Source of the DNA: Gemella haemolysans ATCC 10379
Lineage (GTDB): Bacteria > Bacillota > Bacilli > Staphylococcales > Gemellaceae
Direction: 5' to 3'
DNA length: 64,000 bases
Assembly (NCBI RefSeq): GCF_000173915.1
Contig: NZ_ACDZ02000006.1
Span: 116,992-180,991, forward strand
Part shown: one piece after another, positions 50,946 through 61,140 of the stretch
Numbering within the stretch: position 1 is the stretch's first letter
Layout of the letters: each line of letters begins with the position of its first letter
Program-made: the position numbers and the translations under genes
The notes under the pieces: model-generated
The model's input: the letters and a program-made list of their open reading frames with translations, nothing else
Database searches by the model: none
What the model was told of the DNA's origin: nothing

Positions 50946-51557
50946 ATGAGTAAGTGGGATGAACAAATATTAGTAGTTAATAGAAAAGAATTGTTTAGTA
51001 ATGAAGAAAATCATTTCTATGGATTTATAGAAAAAAAATGATGAAAAAACCAAGAAAATCATAGCTACATTTGAATCATACGAAGTTAAACGTCGTGGTG
51101 ATATGGAAGAAGATCCAAACTATAAGCAATTGATTGGTTATGTGCTACTAAAAGACGAAGTAACAGGTGAGGTACTAGTTTACAAACGTTTAGTAGGTGG
51201 AGGAGAAGCGAGATTACACGGGAAAGCCTCTGTTGGTATTGGTGGTCATATGAATGAAGTTGAAGGAAAAACAATTTTGAAATGTTAAAAATCAATGCCG
51301 CACGTGAATTAAATGAGGAAGTTGGAGTTTCAGAAGAATATGCTTTAAATAATCTACATTTTATTGGACTTATAAATGATGATAAGACAGAAGTTGGACA
51401 GGTTCATGTAGGTGTTGTTTATGAGTGTAAAGTTAATAAACAACTTGTAGAAGTTAAGGAAGATGATACTCTTGTTATCAAATGGATGACAGGAGAAGAG
51501 GCCAAGGCGGAAGAAAATTATGAAACTTGGTCAGAATTTTTAAAACCAATATTTTAA
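50946..51557 (+). pseudogene. NUDIX-like hydrolase, two frameshifts
   Basis: ATG at 50946 opens MSKWDEQILVVNRKELF and breaks at an eight-A run (51031-51038; seven restores the frame). The middle part (VLLKDEVTGEVLVYKRLVGGG...VGIGGHMNEVEGKT) breaks near 51265-51275, where one base is missing. The frame then continues INAARELNEEVGVSEEYALNN to 51557. The joined protein is about 203 aa, with an extended NUDIX box GHMNEVE...RELNEEVGV and, near the end, DTLVIKWMTGEEA. The substrate is unknown. Both lesions sit at or near homopolymers, 0.1-0.6 kb after the whiA break. Confidence 0.7.
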
Positions 51558-51559
51558 TA

Positions 51560-51594
51560 AATAAAGATGAACTTTTATAGGTTCATCTTTATTT
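51560..51594 (+). terminator. Terminator after the whiA-NUDIX operon
   Basis: Stem AATAAAGATGAAC/GTTCATCTTTATT with a short loop. Confidence 0.8.
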
Positions 51595-51750
51595 GATTGT
51601 TATAAAATCTCACGCATAATTGAAATGTATCGCTAAAAAGTGTAATATATGGATATGTAATTCAAACAAAAAGAACTTTTAGATTGTAAATTTATAAATC
51701 AAAAAAGTTGTTGTAAGAAAATATAACATCGATAAAGAAAGGATGATAGT

Positions 51751-52959
51751 ATGTTAAATATTAAAATGGATATGATACAAACAGTAGGACTTGCTGTGGT
51801 TATTTTGATAATAGGTAGATTTTTACGAAAGAAAGTTAAATTTTTTGAAACGTATTGCATACCTTCACCGGTTATAGGGGGGTTTTTATTTGCGATTATT
51901 AATTTGTTTCTACGACAAATGAATTTGATAATATTTGAATTTGACAATACACTTCAGAGTTTCTTTATGACGTTATTTTTCACAAGTATTGGGTTTAATG
52001 CAAGTTGGAGATTATTAAAAATTGGTGGAAGAAAAGTTATTATGTTTTTAATAGTTTCAATAATATTAGTGGTACTGCAAAATATTTTAGCTGTTGGTAT
52101 AGGATATGCAACAGGAGTTGATCCACTGATTGCATTATTAACAGGTTCAACGGCAATGACAGGAGGACACGGAACAGCGGCGGCAATGGCACCTATAGTA
52201 GAAGAGTTAGGACATACAGGAGCGAAGAGTGTAGCTATTGCAGCTGCTACTTTTGGACTTATTGCTGGTTCAAGTTTAGGTGGACCGCTTGCGAACAGAT
52301 TGATAAAAGGTAGAAAACTAGAAGTAGTAGCTGAAGAAGTTGATAATCAACAAGTTAGAAATGATGAGTTTTTATTTAATAATGATGTAAAAAAACTAGA
52401 TGGTGAAAGTTTTGCTAAGGCATTCTTTATGATACTTTTAGCGATGTTTATCGGAAGCTATGTATCTACATTTTTAAATCAATTTTTAAACTTTCCTAAT
52501 TACATAGGTCCTATGATAGTAGCGGCAATACTAAGAAATATATCAGACCATACGACTAAATTTGATTTACACTATGAAGAAGTACATATTTTAGAAGATG
52601 TTTCGTTGAACTTATTCCTTGGAATGGCAATGATTAGTTTAAAATTATGGGAATTAAGTAGTGTAGCAGGTCAGCTAGCAGTATTATTACTTGCACAAGC
52701 GCTTTTAGCATGGGTATTTATTTACTTTGTAACATTTAGATTTATGGGTAGAAATTATGATGCAGCAGTATTATCAGCAGGACATGTAGGTTTTGGACTT
52801 GGAGCAACGCCGAATGGTATTGCAAATATGCAAAGTGTTTGCGATAAATATAAACACTCGCATATAGCATTTTTTGTAATGCCTATAGTAGGGGCACTAT
52901 TTATAGATTTCTTTAATGTAGCAATAATAAGTGGCTTCTTCTCGTTCTTGTCTAGATAG
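51751..52959 (+). CDS. gltS: Sodium/glutamate symporter GltS
   Basis: A 402-aa transporter with about ten helices and the duplicated GltS core: TGSTAMTGGHGTAAAMAPIVEELG near residues 130-155 and SAGHVGFGLGATPNGIANMQ near 345-365. It imports glutamate with Na+. AAAGGATG precedes the ATG. Confidence 0.93.
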   Translation: MLNIKMDMIQTVGLAVVILIIGRFLRKKVKFFETYCIPSPVIGGFLFAIINLFLRQMNLIIFEFDNTLQSFFMTLFFTSIGFNASWRLLKIGGRKVIMFLIVSIILVVLQNILAVGIGYATGVDPLIALLTGSTAMTGGHGTAAAMAPIVEELGHTGAKSVAIAAATFGLIAGSSLGGPLANRLIKGRKLEVVAEEVDNQQVRNDEFLFNNDVKKLDGESFAKAFFMILLAMFIGSYVSTFLNQFLNFPNYIGPMIVAAILRNISDHTTKFDLHYEEVHILEDVSLNLFLGMAMISLKLWELSSVAGQLAVLLLAQALLAWVFIYFVTFRFMGRNYDAAVLSAGHVGFGLGATPNGIANMQSVCDKYKHSHIAFFVMPIVGALFIDFFNVAIISGFFSFLSR

Positions 52960-52969
52960 AAGAAAATTT

Positions 52970-53003
52970 GGCTTGATTAAGTGTTTTAATCAAGCCTTTT
53001 TTT
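52970..53003 (+). terminator. Terminator after gltS
   Basis: Perfect 11-bp stem GGCTTGATTAA/TTAATCAAGCC followed by seven T residues. Confidence 0.9.
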
Positions 53004-53011
53004 AAAATTGC

Positions 53012-53040
53012 TTGATGAATGTTTTGATGTGTATTATAAT
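53012..53040 (+). promoter_or_regulatory. Promoter of the small YSIRK surface protein
   Basis: TTGATG (53012-53017), 17-base spacer, TATAAT (53035-53040). The start site would be near 53047, about 200 bases before the coding sequence. Confidence 0.65.
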
Positions 53041-53046
53041 ATTAGA

Positions 53047-53245
53047 AATTGACTCAAAAGTCTTGAAATTTAACAAAGTTCTTATGAAAACTTAAAGACA
53101 CAGTGGTTTATTGATGTCTAAGTTCGCTTTATGAAAGCTTTTTAGATATCTAATAAACTTACAGGGGTGACTCGAGAAAATTGATTTCTTCGTAATTACG
53201 ATTTTTGAGTCACTCCCATAGATCATTTGAGATAAGGAGAAAGCA
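53047..53245 (+). promoter_or_regulatory. Structured 5' leader with mutually exclusive pairings
   Basis: TTTTGAGTCA (53203-53212) can pair with TGACTCAAAA (53050-53059), a perfect 10-bp match, or with GGTGACTC...GAGAAAA (53166-53180) in a local hairpin 53164-53217. A separate pairing AACTTAAAGACA/TGTCTAAGTT (about 53090-53128) and GTTTATT/AATAAAC link the middle. The palindrome CGTAATTACG (53191-53200) caps the local hairpin. No T-run follows, so it is not a standard terminator. A regulatory leader is inferred. Confidence 0.45.
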
Positions 53246-54367
53246 GTGAAGAATAAAAAATATTCTATAAAAAAATTATCAACTGGAATAATAAGCATCA
53301 TTATTGGTATTGGCACAATGAAAGTTGGAATAATTAATGCGCAAATGGAGTCTGACAATAAGGTCGTAATAGCTGAAAAAGGAGTTATTCCAGATGTTGA
53401 ACCAATTCCGCCAGAGAATGTAATAGAAGAGCCGATAAGAAAACCACCTATAAAATCAGAGGAGAAACCATTGACAAAACCAAAAGAAAAACCATTGGTA
53501 AAACCAGCACCAAAACCAACAGAAAAACCTGTGGAGAAGCCGTTGAAAGAATCATCTGAAAAACCAATAGAAAAACCATCGGTGAAACCAGCACCAAAAC
53601 CAACAGAAAAACCTGTGGAGAAGCCGTTGAAAGAATCATCTGAAAAACCAATAGAAAAACTATCGGTGAAACCAACAGAAAAGCCAACAGAGCAACCACC
53701 TGGTAATCCAATAGAAAAATCAACTACTAATACTTCTGAAACAATTTCTAAAGTTGAAATTAAAAATGATGTATTAGTAGGGAATTTATCTGGACGTGAA
53801 ATTAAGGTTTCTTTTAAAAAAGATAGTGTCTCTGCAGAAAAGTTATATGTAGAATCATTAAATGATAATGAGTTAAACCAGACTATTAAGTATAAACTAG
53901 GTAGTGATTATAATATTATAGAGACTTTTGAGATTCATTTTGAAAAAAATGATAAAAGAGTCGACAGTAACGTTGAACGCACAGTTACCGTTGCTGTTGT
54001 GAAAAAAGATAATGCCGAATTAGAAGTTTATCACATAACTGATGAAAATACTCTTGAGAAAGTAAATAGTAGCTATAGTACTGGTGAATTGAAATTTAAT
54101 ATTAACCATTTCAGTAAATTCACTATAGTAGAACGTATAAAAATAGGTAGCAAGGATTTAGAAGAAAGAACAAAAATTGTAATTCCAGAAAAAATAGAAA
54201 ACAAGGAAAAAGAAAATAATGAATTACCTGAAACAAATAGTATTAAAGATGAAAAACAATTAAAAATACTTCCTAAAACGGGTATATCAGTAAATTCATT
54301 TATTTCTACAGGATTTATTTTAATAATTGTAGCTAGTATAATAAGAAATAAGAAAAATCATATATAA
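53246..54367 (+). CDS. Small YSIRK-type, LPKTG-anchored surface protein
   Basis: A 373-aa protein. The GTG start follows AAGGAGA. The YSIRK-like signal is KYSIKKLSTGIISIIIGIG (residues 5-23). Residues 60-165 are a Pro/Lys/Glu stalk with two copies of KPAPKPTEKPVEKPLKESSE. Residues 170-300 form a single non-repetitive domain ending NHFSKFTIVE. LPKTG at about 347-351, a hydrophobic segment and RNKKNHI form the sortase signal. It is probably wall-linked; no ligand is known. Confidence 0.85.
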   Translation: MKNKKYSIKKLSTGIISIIIGIGTMKVGIINAQMESDNKVVIAEKGVIPDVEPIPPENVIEEPIRKPPIKSEEKPLTKPKEKPLVKPAPKPTEKPVEKPLKESSEKPIEKPSVKPAPKPTEKPVEKPLKESSEKPIEKLSVKPTEKPTEQPPGNPIEKSTTNTSETISKVEIKNDVLVGNLSGREIKVSFKKDSVSAEKLYVESLNDNELNQTIKYKLGSDYNIIETFEIHFEKNDKRVDSNVERTVTVAVVKKDNAELEVYHITDENTLEKVNSSYSTGELKFNINHFSKFTIVERIKIGSKDLEERTKIVIPEKIENKEKENNELPETNSIKDEKQLKILPKTGISVNSFISTGFILIIVASIIRNKKNHI

Positions 54368-54388
54368 CTAAATAAATATAAAAAACAT

Positions 54389-54438
54389 ATGGATATCATA
54401 CTGTATTATGCAGTTGGTATCCATTTTGTGTTTTTAGG
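54389..54438 (+). terminator. Terminator after the YSIRK protein gene
   Basis: Stem ATGGATATCATACTG/CAGTTGGTATCCAT with a T-rich tail. Confidence 0.75.
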
Positions 54439-54612
54439 TTCAATTTATAAGTCTATATTAAGTATTATAAATGAGATTTTAGTACATTGATGATAAATAA
54501 AATTTCTAAAAACCCGTAATTATGAAAGTTTATTAAATCAAAGTTATATTTTAAAATAAGAAAAAATATAAAAATATTAATTTTAAAACGCAGTAAATCG
54601 TAAAGATACCTA
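54439..54612. other. AT-rich spacer upstream of the first histidine-triad gene
   Basis: No ORF with a ribosome site, repeat or recognisable AdcR-type palindrome was found in this short stretch. Confidence 0.4.
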
Positions 54613-54641
54613 TTTACAAGGAAAGTTAAACATGTTATAAT
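54613..54641 (+). promoter_or_regulatory. Promoter of the histidine-triad/leucine-rich gene
   Basis: TTTACA (54613-54618), 17-base spacer, TATAAT (54636-54641) with an extended TG; 43 bases before the ATG. Confidence 0.7.
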
Positions 54642-54683
54642 AAATCGAAATTATTACGGATTATATCATTAAGGAGAATATGT

Positions 54684-57600
54684 ATGAATAAAAAAAATAT
54701 GATTATTACTGGTGCTTGTGGCTCATTAGTAATTGGGCTAGCAGTATTTTCTGGATATGAATATGGAACGCATCATAAATATGAAGCTGCACCACTAGTG
54801 CAAAATACAGCACAAGCAAAAAAAATTAATTACTCTGATAAAGTTAGCTCAGTAGTTGTAAGTGAAATTACTGAAGATGGTTATGTTACACTTCATGGTG
54901 ACCATAGCCATTATGAAAAAGGATTAGTACCTTATAATGCTAAAATTCTTGATTCATTAGTTTATAAAAATAAAGACTATAAACTAAAAAATGAAGATAT
55001 TCAGTATGAACTTGCAGAGGGATATGTAATAAAAGTTAATGGTAAATATTACTACTATCCGAAAGAAGGTATTACTCAAAATAATGTTGTTGACGAAAGT
55101 ACTGGAAAAGAAATTTCAGCACACGCACATCACCATCATTACCATGGAGAATCTAACGAATCTAAAGGAAGTGGAGATAACTACACATTTAATCCAAAAG
55201 ATATCGTAAGTGAAACTCAAGATGGTTACGTAGTTCGCCATGGAGATCACTTCCACTATATTAAGAAAAGTGAATTATCAAGTACACAATTATCACAAGC
55301 AAAAGAAGTAGGAGTTAATCCTTCATTAGCATCATCAGCTGCAGGAGTAGCAACACCAACGAGTGATGGCTATATTTTCAAGGGTGAAAGTGATATTATA
55401 GGAAGAAACAGTTTTGGCTTTATAGTTCAACACGGTAATCACCAACACATAATTCCATATTCTCAATTAAGAGGAACGCAATGGGAATATTTATTAAATA
55501 ATCAAGGAACTACAACTAATAACACTAATACAACAGTAGTAAACACTCCAAAAACTAATATAGTAAATGACAATTATCATGACCATCATGAACACTCATC
55601 AGAACACGGAGATGATTATAAATTTGATCCAAAAGATATAGTAGCTGAAGATGAAAATGGATATACAGTTCGTCATGGAGATCATTTCCACTATATTCCA
55701 AAGAATAAAGTAGAGATACCTGCTGAAACTGTTAAACCAGCTCCAGTTATTCCAACCCCTACTTTACCTGAGGTGAAAAATATTGAGAAACCTGTTGAAG
55801 CTGTCAAACCAGCTCCGGTTATTCCAACTCCTTCTTTACCTGAGGTGAAAAATGTTGAGAAACCTGTTGAAGCTGTCAAACCAGCTCCGGTTATTCCAAC
55901 TCCTTCTTTACCTGAGGTGAAAAATGTTGAGAAACCTGTTGAAGCTGTCAAACCAGCTCCGGTTATTCCAACTCCTTCTTTACCTGAGGTGAAAAATGTT
56001 GAGAAACCTGTTGAAGCTGTCAAACCAGCTCCAGTTATTCCAACTCCTTCTTTACCTGAGGTGAAAGATGTTGAGAAACCTGTTGAAGCTGTCAAACCAG
56101 CTCCGGTTATTCCAACTCCTTCTTTACCTGAGGTGAAAAATGTTGAGAAACCTGTTGAAGCTGTCAAACCAGCTCCGGTTATTCCAACTCCTTCTTTACC
56201 TGAGGTGAAAAATGTTGAGAAACCTGTTGAAGCTGTCAAACCAGCTCCAGTTATTCCAACTCCTACTTTACCTGAGGTGAAAAATGTTGAGAAACCTGTT
56301 GAAGCTGTCAAACCAGCTCCAGTTATTCCAACTCCTTCTTTACCTGAAGTGAAAAAAGAAGAGAAACCAAAAGTAGAAGAACCGATTGTAAGACCTAGCA
56401 TTTTATCTTTTGCAGGTGTACAATTTGAAACTAGTGATGGATTTATTTTATCTGATGAAAGTATAATAACACCAACTTCAACAGGTATTTTAGTAGTTCA
56501 TAGTGGGCATCAACATTTTATATTCTATAAACAATTAGTTAATTCTAAGTGGGAAAAATTTATTCCTCATCAATATTTGAATAAAGCAAAAGATGAGTAT
56601 GCTGAATTAGAAAAAGAAGTTAATGACAAAATTAATTATCTTTCTAAAAAGAATAATATAGCTAAAGATAAATTTAGTTATGTTATTACTTCAAACGGGG
56701 ATGCAATTTCATACAATGGAAAAACGGAATTGTTAAAAGATATAAATATCAAAGAAAATATAGAGACGAATAATTCGAATACTCTAGACACTGAAGTAAA
56801 TAATTCTTCAAATAATAATTCAAGCAATAATTCTGCAACTACTAATACAGAGACACCAAAAAATTCAGCAGAAGGGAAAAATGAAAATTCAGCAGAGGAA
56901 AGAGAAATTGAAGAAAAAATTGATTATGTCGCTAAACAATTAAATATAGATAAAAGTTCTATAAAATTAATTGAAACAGCAGAAGGTAAGGCGCTGGTAT
57001 ATCCACATGGAGATCATAGTCATACTATATTGATTAAAGACATAGATACATCAAAACCTCTGACAGATCCACATAGTAATTCGGGAGCTGAGACGCTGAA
57101 AAAATTAGGATTTGATAATGATATTATTCATGATATTCAACACGCATCAGCTGATACTGATTTTCCTACAAACGAGACAAATATAGAGAAAATGAAAGAG
57201 TGGTTGAAAACTGTTAAGTATCTAAACATAGGTCAAAACAAAGATCCACTTAAAAGAAATGGATTGGATCTTATGCCAAATATTGAAGTTCTAGGTATTG
57301 GATATACTTCTATTGATGACATAACACCTGTTTATAAATTCAAAAAATTGAAACAATTATATGTATCAAGAACTGGTATTAAGGATTATTCATTTATAAA
57401 AAATATACCAACACTAGAAGGGATTGATTTCTCTGAAAATGATATACAGGATATCTCATTTTTAAAAGATTATCCGAACTTAAAATTAGTCTCTGCAGCA
57501 GGAAATAATATTAAAAATATTGATGTACTAAAAAATCTTACTAATTTAGAATCATTGAATTTAGACAATAATAAAATTAAAGATATATCAGCGCTACAAG

Positions 57601-59393
57601 ATTTAAATCACTTAAGAGCAGTTAGCCTTGAAAATAATAATATTACAAAATTAGATGCATTGAGTAGTAAAAATGAATTAGAACGTTTATTCTTATCTAA
57701 TAATAGTGGCTTAGAATTAGCAACTCTTAAGAATGATAGTTTAGAGCAATTAACAGTAAATAATACTAATATTAGAGACTTAAGTGTTGTTTCTAACTTA
57801 CCTAAGTTGAAAAAAATAGTGGCAAATGATAATAAAATAACAACATTATCTCATTTGAAAAATGCTAAAGTTTTAGAAAGTGTAGAAGTTAACAATAATA
57901 GGATTGATAGTTTAGATTTTGAGAATAGTACAATTACAAGTCTAGAAATTAAAAACAATAAACTAGAGGATATTAACAATGTTCATAAACTATTTGCGCT
58001 TGAGAATCTAGATGCTAGTGGAAATAAAATTAGTGAGTTTCCATCTAATAAACAAAATAAATTGATTAACTTAACGGTTAATAACAATGTTATTAGAACA
58101 ATGGAAAATATAAATAATCTTACAGCACTAAAATACTTAACAATGTCAAATAACTATGTATCTACATTAGCATTAAAAGAAAAAAATAAAACTTTAGAAT
58201 ACTTAGATATAAGTCATAATACTGTTCCAAAAGATGAGTTAGAAATTCCAAGTGGTGGGAATATTCCAAAAGGAATAATGAGTAATTTTGAAAAAGTCGA
58301 AGGAGGAGACATAAAAGAAAATTATACTTTATCTGTAGACTATATTACAGAACAGGCAGAAAAACTACAGGAAGAGATATTAAAACTTAAAGATGAGAAA
58401 AAATTAGCTCCGGAAGTAGCGGATGAATTAAAACGAAAAGCTCGTATTATCTATCTTGATATGTCTTACAGCGTAGATCAAAGCAGAAATAAACAGATTG
58501 ATTTAGAAAAACAATTGAGTATAATAAGAAAACAAGTTAAAGATAACCTAGTTACTCCAACTGTTGGGGATGCGAATAAAGAAACTTCAGTAACGGAGCC
58601 GTCTAATAGTGAGGCAAACCATGATTCAGAAACACATAATCATACTGAAACCGAAGAACACGATTTTGTATTCGAAGTGAATAATATAGTTAGTGAAGAA
58701 GGTGATGGATATATTGTAAAACATGGTGATCATAATCACTTTGTTAAAAAATCTGATTTATCAGCTAAACAATTAGAAGAAGCAAAAGAATTTTTAGCTA
58801 AGAAAGGTGAAGCAACAACAACCGAAGATAAGGCAGCTATAGATAGTAAGAAAAATTATATTTCACTATTTTACGGAATAAATGAGAGTGATATTAAAGT
58901 TGATAATAACACATTAGTATTTAATTATAACGGTGTTCCTAAACGTCTTGCACTTAGTGATATAACTGTTCCAGTGATGAGCTCAGATTTAGAAGGAGAT
59001 TTTGAAAAAGAAATAACAGCATTGGCAAGTAGTATGAACACAACAGTTGAACATATACAGGTTCAAGATGGTCAAATGATAATAAATCATGGCGATCATA
59101 ACCATTATTATCCGATTAAGAGTCCTGGATGGAGACTATATAATCAAAACAAGATACCTTATATAGATATTCCTAAAGTAAATGGAAATATTGATGAAGC
59201 TGTAGTCAATAGCAGATTAACAGAATTAGAAAATAAAGCTCAAACTGTACTTGCTAATAATCCAGCGAAATTAAGAAAAGTACTAAATTGGTTGAATAAC
59301 TTTAGAGAAGTTAGCTTAGCTTGGCATGTTACAGCAACAGATGGTTATTTACAAGCATTAGATAAGTTTGAAAAAACTCAAATAGATATATAG
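54684..59393 (+). CDS. Pneumococcal histidine triad (Pht)-type surface protein with leucine-rich repeats
   Basis: A 1,569-aa exported protein. An N-terminal hydrophobic segment (residues 6-25, MIITGACGSLVIGLAVFSG) is followed by HxxHxH zinc-binding triads: HGDHSH (72-77), HAHHHHYHG (about 151), HGDHFH (about 191), HGNHQH, HDHHEH, HGDHFH. Nine 24-aa proline-rich repeats (350-565) and a triad HSGHQH follow. HGDHSH near 775, an internalin-like LRR block (about 850-1180), then HGDHNH twice near the end. Pht proteins bind zinc on the surface; the streptococcal Slr combines the LRR with triads, and this looks like a longer relative. There is no LPXTG at the C-terminus. Zinc scavenging plus adhesion is inferred. 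AAGGAG precedes the ATG. Confidence 0.88.
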   Translation: MNKKNMIITGACGSLVIGLAVFSGYEYGTHHKYEAAPLVQNTAQAKKINYSDKVSSVVVSEITEDGYVTLHGDHSHYEKGLVPYNAKILDSLVYKNKDYKLKNEDIQYELAEGYVIKVNGKYYYYPKEGITQNNVVDESTGKEISAHAHHHHYHGESNESKGSGDNYTFNPKDIVSETQDGYVVRHGDHFHYIKKSELSSTQLSQAKEVGVNPSLASSAAGVATPTSDGYIFKGESDIIGRNSFGFIVQHGNHQHIIPYSQLRGTQWEYLLNNQGTTTNNTNTTVVNTPKTNIVNDNYHDHHEHSSEHGDDYKFDPKDIVAEDENGYTVRHGDHFHYIPKNKVEIPAETVKPAPVIPTPTLPEVKNIEKPVEAVKPAPVIPTPSLPEVKNVEKPVEAVKPAPVIPTPSLPEVKNVEKPVEAVKPAPVIPTPSLPEVKNVEKPVEAVKPAPVIPTPSLPEVKDVEKPVEAVKPAPVIPTPSLPEVKNVEKPVEAVKPAPVIPTPSLPEVKNVEKPVEAVKPAPVIPTPTLPEVKNVEKPVEAVKPAPVIPTPSLPEVKKEEKPKVEEPIVRPSILSFAGVQFETSDGFILSDESIITPTSTGILVVHSGHQHFIFYKQLVNSKWEKFIPHQYLNKAKDEYAELEKEVNDKINYLSKKNNIAKDKFSYVITSNGDAISYNGKTELLKDINIKENIETNNSNTLDTEVNNSSNNNSSNNSATTNTETPKNSAEGKNENSAEEREIEEKIDYVAKQLNIDKSSIKLIETAEGKALVYPHGDHSHTILIKDIDTSKPLTDPHSNSGAETLKKLGFDNDIIHDIQHASADTDFPTNETNIEKMKEWLKTVKYLNIGQNKDPLKRNGLDLMPNIEVLGIGYTSIDDITPVYKFKKLKQLYVSRTGIKDYSFIKNIPTLEGIDFSENDIQDISFLKDYPNLKLVSAAGNNIKNIDVLKNLTNLESLNLDNNKIKDISALQDLNHLRAVSLENNNITKLDALSSKNELERLFLSNNSGLELATLKNDSLEQLTVNNTNIRDLSVVSNLPKLKKIVANDNKITTLSHLKNAKVLESVEVNNNRIDSLDFENSTITSLEIKNNKLEDINNVHKLFALENLDASGNKISEFPSNKQNKLINLTVNNNVIRTMENINNLTALKYLTMSNNYVSTLALKEKNKTLEYLDISHNTVPKDELEIPSGGNIPKGIMSNFEKVEGGDIKENYTLSVDYITEQAEKLQEEILKLKDEKKLAPEVADELKRKARIIYLDMSYSVDQSRNKQIDLEKQLSIIRKQVKDNLVTPTVGDANKETSVTEPSNSEANHDSETHNHTETEEHDFVFEVNNIVSEEGDGYIVKHGDHNHFVKKSDLSAKQLEEAKEFLAKKGEATTTEDKAAIDSKKNYISLFYGINESDIKVDNNTLVFNYNGVPKRLALSDITVPVMSSDLEGDFEKEITALASSMNTTVEHIQVQDGQMIINHGDHNHYYPIKSPGWRLYNQNKIPYIDIPKVNGNIDEAVVNSRLTELENKAQTVLANNPAKLRKVLNWLNNFREVSLAWHVTATDGYLQALDKFEKTQIDI
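55731..56378 (+). repeat. Nine 72-bp proline-rich repeats
   Basis: 24-aa unit PVEAVKPAPVIPTPSLPEVK in nine copies; copies 1 and 8 have Thr for the central Ser, copy 5 reads KDVE, copy 9 ends KKEE. Same unit, five copies, in the convergent gene at 63496-63855. Confidence 0.92.
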
Positions 59394-59409
59394 TCTATAT
59401 TGCAACATA

Positions 59410-59457
59410 AAAAGTAGTGAATTGAGAGGAAGGAACCTTAATTCACTACTTTTTATA
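59410..59457 (+). terminator. Terminator after the histidine-triad gene
   Basis: Stem AAAAGTAGTGAATT/AATTCACTACTTTT with T-run. Confidence 0.8.
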
Positions 59458-59474
59458 CTTTAGTAAAATTAAGA

Positions 59475-59510
59475 AATGCCAAGAGAGTCTAAAAGATCTC
59501 TCTTGGCATT
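59475..59510 (-). terminator. Terminator after serS
   Basis: Stem AATGCCAAGAGAG/CTCTCTTGGCATT, near-perfect; minus-strand tail TTTCTTAATTTT. Confidence 0.8.
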
Positions 59511-59548
59511 ATCATGAAAAGAAAAATTATATTTGATAGGGTACAAAA

Positions 59549-60844
<1,296 letters not shown>

Positions 60845-60883
60845 CTAAATAATTTATTTTGATTGAATTTTTACAAGTAAAAT

Positions 60884-61095
60884 AAAAAGTCCCTTACGTC
60901 AAAGACGCAAGGGACGATTAATTTCTATACCGTGGTTCCACCCAAATTCAATCTAAAAGATTCTTGAAATTTAATTTGATATTATTCATAGTAGAATTTT
61001 AAAATAAACAATAAGTACTTTCAGCATTTGTACTCTCTCTGGGAATGTTCTTAGATTAAAACATGTCTATAATCAAATTTTATATATTTATTTAA
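60884..61095 (-). promoter_or_regulatory. T-box riboswitch leader of serS
   Basis: The minus-strand leader has the T-box core GGGTGGAACCACGG (60930-60943) and a terminator stem GTCCCTTGCGTC/GACGTAAGGGAC (60889-60915) with TTTTT. Upstream is the stem I region with AGAGAGAGTAC and a candidate specifier stretch ATTCTACTATG, where TCT would be a Ser codon; this codon assignment is inference. Uncharged tRNA-Ser is expected to stabilise the antiterminator and allow serS transcription. Confidence 0.93.
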
Positions 61096-61099
61096 TATA

Positions 61100-61129
61100 A
61101 TTTTACTCTATTTTTATCTTTTTTGTCAA
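61100..61129 (-). promoter_or_regulatory. Promoter of the serS leader
   Basis: Minus strand TTGACA (61124-61129), 18-base spacer, TAAAAT (61100-61105). The -35 lies only 11 bases from the stop of the upstream histidine-triad gene. Confidence 0.75.
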
Positions 61130-61140
61130 GTCTTTTTAGA

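Noticed and set aside
55731..56378. CRISPR-like array of regular repeats
   Set aside because: Repeats are contiguous, in frame, without spacers, and code a proline-rich protein. The same applies to 8941-10296.
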